A DNA stretch of 12,154 nt from the NCBI GenBank assembly GCA_031278855.1, contig JAITJR010000034.1, positions 1 through 12,154 on the forward strand, read 5' to 3'. The position numbers were made by a program, and so were the translations under genes. The notes under the pieces were generated by a model. The model was given only the letters and a program-made list of their open reading frames with translations. It made no database searches and was not told the origin of the DNA. Positions 8,461-12,154 of this stretch are shown in pieces. Each line of letters opens with the position of its first letter. The first letter of the stretch is position 1. The stretch is from Mycoplasmataceae bacterium (lineage in GTDB: Bacteria > Bacillota_I > Bacilli_A > Mycoplasmatales > Mycoplasmoidaceae).

Positions 8461-9774
8461 ATGAAAAAAATTAAAACGATTGGTTGTTTAAGCGCTTTAG
8501 GAGTATTTGGAGTTGGTGAAATTGTAAGTGTTTCAAGTTGTAAAGCAAATAATATTAATGTGTCTGTCATCGGGATAAACACTGATGGTAAGAAAGATCA
8601 GAAGACGACAGATACATTAACAATAGCTACCTCTGTTCATATAAATAATCTTAGTGTTAATGATGTCAAAATTATTAATTTAAAACAACCGCAAAGAAAA
8701 ATAAGTGTTTCTGATGTACAAAGCAATAATTATGCTGAATATAACATTAAAATATTTGGTGAATGAGCAGAAAGTGATGAAGCAGTGATTAATATTGATA
8801 AATCAGGTTATGTTGTGATTGATAGCCCAATTATTACATTACATCGTTCGGCTACAAACGTGACATTAACAAAAGTAGATGCCGATGGTAAAACTAATGA
8901 GGAAGATACTAAAACATTAACATTAAGTACCTCAGCTTTAGTTGATGGTTTAGAGCCAACTGATATTAAAATTGTAAATAAAACGGATGAAAACAGAAGC
9001 CTAACCGCTGATAAAATATTGACATGAACTGACGGCGACAATGGTGTATTTCTTTGTCAATTTAGTGTCCAAGGTTTATGAAATGAGAATGATGAAGTTA
9101 GCGTTAGTCTTGAAAAAAATAGTTATGTATTCACAGGTAGTCCGACTACTTTCATGCACAAATATATGACGACTATAGTCACTTTAAAAAGCTTGATAGC
9201 TAATGGAAAAACCAATGAAAGCGACACAACCGCTTTGACATTGGTTACCGATATTGATATTAAAGAATTGGCTTCCACTGATGTTGTCATAGTGAACGAT
9301 ACAATCACGGGAGCTTCAATTCAAGTTACTGATATAAGTGGCGATCATAATGGCTATGTTATTAATATTTTAGGTAGTTGAAACGAAGGTGATATCGCAA
9401 AAATAACCGTTAATAAAAAAGGCTATACATTTAGCGGAACCCCAACAGCGACTTTACATAAAGCAGCAGTTTACATTGACTTATTAACATTAGAAGCTAA
9501 TGGTAAAGCGAACGAACAAGATACCGATACTTTAACATTAACAATATCTGCTGGCATTTTGAACTTATCGATTGATGATATTGAATTGGTAAATACAACT
9601 TTAGCAAGTCGAACTATTCGTGTGAATGGTGTAGCAATTGGGATTGGTAACAAATATAAAATTAGTATTTTAGGGGATTGAACTGAAGGAGACCAAGCAC
9701 AACTAACTCTGAAGAAACCTGGTTATATTTTTAAAAATAGTTTAACTACTGTTTTACATGCATTTAAAAATTAA
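8461..9774 (+). CDS. Lipoprotein built of four tandem ~102-residue beta-sandwich-like repeats
   Basis: The gene gives 437 residues with UGA-coded Trp at 8764, 9025, 9079, 9379 and 9679 and no TGG. An ATG also exists at 8437, but 8461 has a good ribosome site (GGGGAA, 8449-8454) and gives a proper lipoprotein signal: MKKIKTIG, a hydrophobic core and VSSC with Cys27 as the lipidated residue. From residue 28 the protein is four repeats. Each has a strand block (DADGKTNEEDTKTLTLS), a D-(I/V)-x-(I/L)-V-N segment, a G-x-W-x-E-x-D turn and an end like K-x-G-Y-x-F-x-G-x-P-x-x-x-LHK. Such repeats resemble Ig-like or DUF1410-like surface domains; the family name is tentative. It should sit on the outer membrane face, perhaps for adhesion or antigenic variation. 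It has its own promoter and terminator, so it is monocistronic. Confidence 0.87.
8542..9771 (+). repeat. Four tandem protein repeats (8542-8850, 8851-9162, 9163-9465, 9466-9771)
   Basis: The units are 309, 312, 303 and 306 bases long. Each carries the same landmarks in order: a T-(D/T)-x-L-T-(I/L) strand, D-(I/V/D)-x-(I/L)-(V/I)-N, then GEWAESD, GLWNEND, GSWNEGD or GDWTEGD, and SGYVVID, NSYVFTG, KGYTFSG or PGYIFKN. DNA identity between units is low, so the duplication is old. Confidence 0.85.
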
Positions 9775-9798
9775 ACAATAAATTAAGTAAGAATAATA

Positions 9799-9836
9799 AA
9801 AACCCACTTAAGTAAGTTCAATTAAGTGGGTTTTTT
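9799..9836. terminator. Bidirectional intrinsic terminator between the lipoprotein and tRNA-Arg
   Basis: AACCCACTTAA (9801-9811) pairs with TTAAGTGGGTT (9822-9832) around a 10-base loop. Six T follow on the plus strand (9831-9836), and an A run precedes it for the minus strand. It ends the lipoprotein transcript from the left and the tRNA transcript from the right. Confidence 0.9.
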
Positions 9837-9837
9837 C

Positions 9838-9914
9838 TGGCGCGCTCGAGGGGATTCGAACCTCTGACCACAGGCTTAGAAGGCATGTGCTCTATCCAAC
9901 TGAGCTACGAGCGC
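9838..9914 (-). tRNA. tRNA-Arg (anticodon UCU), CCA encoded
   Basis: The minus strand folds into a complete 77-base cloverleaf. It has a perfect acceptor stem GCGCTCG/CGAGCGC, D arm GCTC/GAGC, anticodon loop CTTCTAA with TCT at 9880-9878, TTCGAAT in the T loop, discriminator G and an encoded CCA (9840-9838). It reads AGA and probably AGG codons. Two stem positions are mismatched: U29-C41 in the anticodon stem (9885 and 9873) and A51-C63 in the T stem (9863 and 9851). Related mycoplasma tRNA-Arg(UCU) genes normally have paired bases there. The intact acceptor, loops and CCA still argue for a working gene. Confidence 0.93.
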
Positions 9915-9934
9915 CTTTGCTCATAATGGATGTA

Positions 9935-9940
9935 ATTATA
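9935..9940 (-). promoter_or_regulatory. Putative -10 box for tRNA-Arg
   Basis: TATAAT on the minus strand, 20 bases upstream of the tRNA 5' end, which suits a short precursor leader. The -35 region is weak. Confidence 0.5.
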
Positions 9941-9985
9941 CTTAACGAAATATCATAAAATACAGTTGTACTGATGTTTAGATTG

Positions 9986-10429
9986 CTAAATATTTGCTAA
10001 TTTTTGTCGATAAGTTTTAGTAAGTAAATCACGTTCTTGAATATAACTTGAGTGAATTGAATCGATTGTTTGCAAATAGTATTTATGACGTATTGCTCGT
10101 TTATCTAGCTTAAATTGTTTTTTGATTTCTTTTAGATTTTTTTTGGTATCAATAGTTTGTTCGTGATTTTTATCTCGTCTAACTTTTTTGAGTAGAATTA
10201 CCAATTTATTGCGCTCGTTGTAATAATCATTCGTTAATTTATGCAGTTCATCAAAGTAAAAATTGTAATTGTCACTTTGATCTATTTTTACAACCCTTAA
10301 AGGCGTTTTTCGTTGTTTTTCCTCTTCTTGAGCTAATAGTTTGTCGTACTTAGTTTGCAAAGATTTCAAATCTAAAAAATATTGGTGACGTAATATTTTT
10401 TTAGCATTGATTTTAGTTTCTTTTGGCAT
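9986..10429 (-). CDS. Small basic coiled-coil protein downstream of rplA (hypothetical)
   Basis: This encodes 147 residues that are very rich in Lys, Arg, Gln, Asn and Tyr, with no Trp, no Cys and no membrane segment. Long helical stretches with heptad-like spacing (about residues 10-40, 55-85 and 90-140) suggest a coiled coil. Its ATG lies five bases after the rplA stop without a Shine-Dalgarno sequence, so it is probably cotranscribed with rplKA and translated by reinitiation. No terminator separates it from rplA. In most bacteria rplKA is followed by rplJL; this gene stands in that position. A role in ribosome or nucleic-acid binding would fit its charge, but it is not shown by any motif. 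Confidence 0.72.
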   Translation of the reverse strand: MPKETKINAKKILRHQYFLDLKSLQTKYDKLLAQEEEKQRKTPLRVVKIDQSDNYNFYFDELHKLTNDYYNERNKLVILLKKVRRDKNHEQTIDTKKNLKEIKKQFKLDKRAIRHKYYLQTIDSIHSSYIQERDLLTKTYRQKLANI

Positions 10430-10434
10430 GGATG

Positions 10435-11121
10435 TTAGATTTGATTAAAGTCAATTTTAATGGATGGACCCATTGTTGAGGAAATGGAAACTTTTTGAAT
10501 GTAATCACCTTTAACAGTTGATGGTCTTTTAGACCGAATGAATTCTAGTAAAGCTTGAATGTTGGCCACAACTTTTTCACCTGACGCGGAGATTTTACCA
10601 ACAATCATGTGAATGTTACCATAGCTGTCTGTACGATAGTTCATTTTACCTTTTTTAAATTCTTTGGTTGCTTTTAGTACATCGGTTGTAACTGTACCTA
10701 ATTTAGGATTAGGCATTAAACCCTTAGGACCTAAAATTTTTCCCAATTTAGATAATTCAGGCATAAATTTATGCGAAGTGATGATTACATCAAAATCCAT
10801 TCAACCATTTTTTATTTCATCGATTTTATCTTTGCCACCAAAATGGTCTGCTCCAGCTTCTTTAGCTTGAGTCGAAGTGACATCATCACTTAAAACTAGT
10901 ACTCTTATTTGTTTACCAAAATAGTAAGGTAATGCAATTGTGCCTCTTAATTGTTGTTCTGCTTTAGTAGTATCTAAATTAAGTTTAATTGCAATATCAA
11001 TTGAAGCATCAAATTTGGTGATTGAAGTTTTTTTAACCAAAGCAACTGCTTCTTGCAAAGAATATTTTTTTTTGTTATCCACCAACGCTTTAACAGCAAG
11101 ATATTTTTTATTTTTAGCCAT
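10435..11121 (-). CDS. rplA: 50S ribosomal protein L1
   Basis: L1 binds the 23S rRNA L1 stalk, which moves deacylated tRNA out of the E site, and represses its own operon by binding the mRNA. The 228 residues match the usual L1 length once the TGA at 10803-10801 is read as Trp; under the standard code the gene would break into two parts. Recognisable blocks are the N-terminal KKYSLQEAVALVKK, the IRVLVLSDD strand, the joint KNGWMDFDVIIT, the signature LGKILGPKGLMPNPKLGTVT, and the C-terminal region SKRPSTVKGDYIQKVSISSTMGPSIKID. Two bases separate it from rplK, and an AAAGG-like site lies within the end of rplK. It is the second gene of the operon. Confidence 0.97.
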
Positions 11122-11123
11122 AA

Positions 11124-11582
11124 TTATTTGTTACCTTTTGCAGTTTTTTTAGGAGCTAAATCTACACCTTCAATTTTAATACCCATTTGTTTAGCGGTTC
11201 CTGCCACCATTCTTAAAGCCGCTTCTTCATCGTAGGCATTTAAATCAACTAGTTTATATTTAGCGATTTCTAATGCTTGACTTTTTGTAATAGTCGCTAC
11301 CTGATCAGTTAGTTGATTTTTACCCGCTGTTTCTACTTTAGCAGCTTTTTTTAACATTACACTAACTGGGGATGTTTTTGTGATAAATGTAAATGACTTA
11401 TCATTAAAAGCAGTGATCACACAAGGGACTACTTCACCATTACGATTTTTAGTTTTATCATTGAATTGTTTAGTGAATTCCCCCATATTAATGCCAATAG
11501 AAGCCAAAGCTGGACCAGGTTTGGCTTGGCCACCAATTAATTGAATTTTAGCAACACGAACAATTTGTTTTTTTGCAGCCAC
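11124..11582 (-). CDS. rplK: 50S ribosomal protein L11
   Basis: L11 binds the GTPase-associated centre of 23S rRNA and helps elongation and release factors act. The 152 residues start with [20 protein letters not shown], which corresponds to the conserved Pro/Gly-rich N-terminal domain, and contain [19 protein letters not shown], typical of L11. The C-terminal rRNA-binding domain shows [40 protein letters not shown]. The protein is about ten residues longer than the E. coli form through a Lys-rich tail. A strong AGGAGG lies just upstream of the ATG. It is the first gene of the rplKA operon. Confidence 0.97.
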   Translation of the reverse strand: MAAKKQIVRVAKIQLIGGQAKPGPALASIGINMGEFTKQFNDKTKNRNGEVVPCVITAFNDKSFTFITKTSPVSVMLKKAAKVETAGKNQLTDQVATITKSQALEIAKYKLVDLNAYDEEAALRMVAGTAKQMGIKIEGVDLAPKKTAKGNK

Positions 11583-11590
11583 AAGTATAC

Positions 11591-11596
11591 CTCCTC
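11591..11596 (-). promoter_or_regulatory. Strong Shine-Dalgarno site of rplK
   Basis: GAGGAGG on the minus strand ends 8 bases before the ATG at 11582. It is the best ribosome site in the window and fixes the rplK start. Confidence 0.85.
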
Positions 11597-11611
11597 ATGT
11601 TATGTATCTCT

Positions 11612-11643
11612 ACGTGGTTTAACGGATTAATACCCTTCCACAT
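11612..11643 (-). promoter_or_regulatory. Leader hairpin of rplKA, possible L1 autoregulatory site
   Basis: On the minus strand ATGTGG pairs with CCACGT (one T-G pair), enclosing AAGGG and a short inner stem. L1 of many bacteria binds a hairpin in the rplKA leader that imitates its 23S rRNA site. The position and the GUGGAAGGG-like sequence fit, but the structure was judged by eye. Confidence 0.4.
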
Positions 11644-11684
11644 GCTGACAATCTTATTTCCTATTATTTATAAACAGGACATTA

Positions 11685-11712
11685 ATTATATATGTCATGA
11701 TATTTTTGTCAA
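11685..11712 (-). promoter_or_regulatory. Promoter of the rplK-rplA operon
   Basis: A minus-strand TTGACA (11712-11707), a 16-base spacer and TATAAT (11690-11685) match the sigma-A consensus at all 12 positions. The predicted start near 11678 leaves a leader of about 95 bases before rplK, which includes the hairpin at 11612-11643. Confidence 0.85.
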
Positions 11713-11802
11713 ATTAATTAGAAGATAGGTTAAATAAAGCGGGACCAAAAATAACACTTAAGTGGATAATTTAAAACATAAATATTTATAGAAAGGTAAG
11801 AT

Positions 11803-11913
11803 ATGAAAAGAAAATCTAATAAGTTTAAATCTATAACCGATAAATTTTGTTATGGGGTTAAAGGGGTACAAAACCGCAAACAATGATTACGACTATGTGA
11901 AGATATTAGATAA
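11803..11913 (+). CDS. Short ORF with a good ribosome site (hypothetical)
   Basis: An ATG at 11803 opens 36 codons to TAA 11911-11913, with one UGA-coded Trp. GAAAGG (11791-11796) lies six bases upstream, a good spacing for a ribosome site. The product is basic, starting MKRKSNKFKS, with no membrane segment. It may be a small gene or the truncated start of a lost one; the frame ends soon after. It is divergent from rplK and shares the 220-base gap at 11583-11802 with the rplKA promoter. No clear promoter of its own is seen. I recognise no family. Confidence 0.35.
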
Positions 11914-11957
11914 TCACTAAATTCATCATCAAAAATAATAGATCTATAAATCTTTTG

Positions 11958-12154
11958 CTAAGATATTGCTGGCAAATAAATAAACAATTGTTCAATAATC
12001 ACAACTCCATGTCTTAATGGCGATATTTTGATTAAATCATTCTTTACCACTTTTGCGATATCGGAACAAAAATCATTGGCCGAATGAATTGAATTAGTAC
12101 CAGCGTTAGGCGTTAAATCGACAAAAAGCGGCAAGTCACCTTGCTTGCTAACCA
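11958..12154 (-). CDS. C-terminal end of an unrecognised protein (5' partial)
   Basis: On the minus strand the frame is open from the window edge (codon 12152-12150) to TAG 11960-11958, giving 64 residues. The sequence includes GDLPLFVDLTPNAGTNSIHS and ends with an apolar stretch (VVIIEQLFIYLPAIS). It looks like a folded soluble domain of mixed alpha/beta type, but I do not recognise the family. After the TAG the same frame stays open for another 35 codons, to TAA at 11852-11850, so a nonsense mutation that shortened the gene is possible. The gene is convergent with the short ORF at 11803, and no terminator hairpin lies between them. Confidence 0.6.
   Translation of the reverse strand, partial: VSKQGDLPLFVDLTPNAGTNSIHSANDFCSDIAKVVKNDLIKISPLRHGVVIIEQLFIYLPAIS

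Noticed and set aside
11755..11764. The palindrome CACTTAAGTG, which shares CACTTAAGT with the terminator arm at 9804-9812
   Set aside because: It is short, A/T-rich and found only twice in unrelated settings. It is probably chance rather than an operator or mobile element end.

Overview
The window is typical of a wall-less Mollicute (Mycoplasma/Ureaplasma/Spiroplasma side of the Firmicutes). The DNA is AT-rich, and almost every long reading frame is interrupted only by TGA. Reading TGA as tryptophan (genetic code 4) joins the fragments into long genes. The rplA case is decisive: ribosomal protein L1 reads through one in-frame TGA to its normal length. I cannot name the species.

Layout, plus strand, positions 1-9774: an accessory surface block. 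It holds the C-terminal end of an unrecognised protein (to 440), a 754-residue lipoprotein with BspA-like leucine-rich repeats and a C-terminal Ig-like region (462-2726), and a thioredoxin-fold protein with a CGFC motif three bases downstream (2730-3074). Next come a 1128-residue membrane-anchored protein with an internal duplication and several buried hydrophobic segments (3331-6717), and a 414-residue protein resembling an IS1634/IS4-type transposase without recognisable catalytic acids (6945-8189). The block ends with a 437-residue lipoprotein made of four ~102-residue repeats (8461-9774). A bidirectional terminator closes it.

Layout, minus strand, 9838-11582: a conserved core. It holds tRNA-Arg(UCU) with encoded CCA and the rplK-rplA operon with a strong TTGACA-16-TATAAT promoter and a possible L1-binding hairpin in its leader. 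Downstream of rplA, a small basic coiled-coil protein gene is probably cotranscribed. The last 350 bases hold a short plus-strand ORF with a good ribosome binding site and the C-terminal end of an unrecognised minus-strand gene.

The signal most worth a second look is shared by three unrelated plus-strand genes (3331, 6945, 8461). Each has a TATAAT box, then a terminator-like hairpin with a T tract, then the start codon. This suggests transcription attenuation or insulation of surface and mobile genes. In the 6945 case, a 44-codon Cys-rich ORF could start as a leaderless message and runs through the hairpin into the next start codon. No CRISPR array, complete insertion sequence with clear terminal repeats, or known defence system was found.
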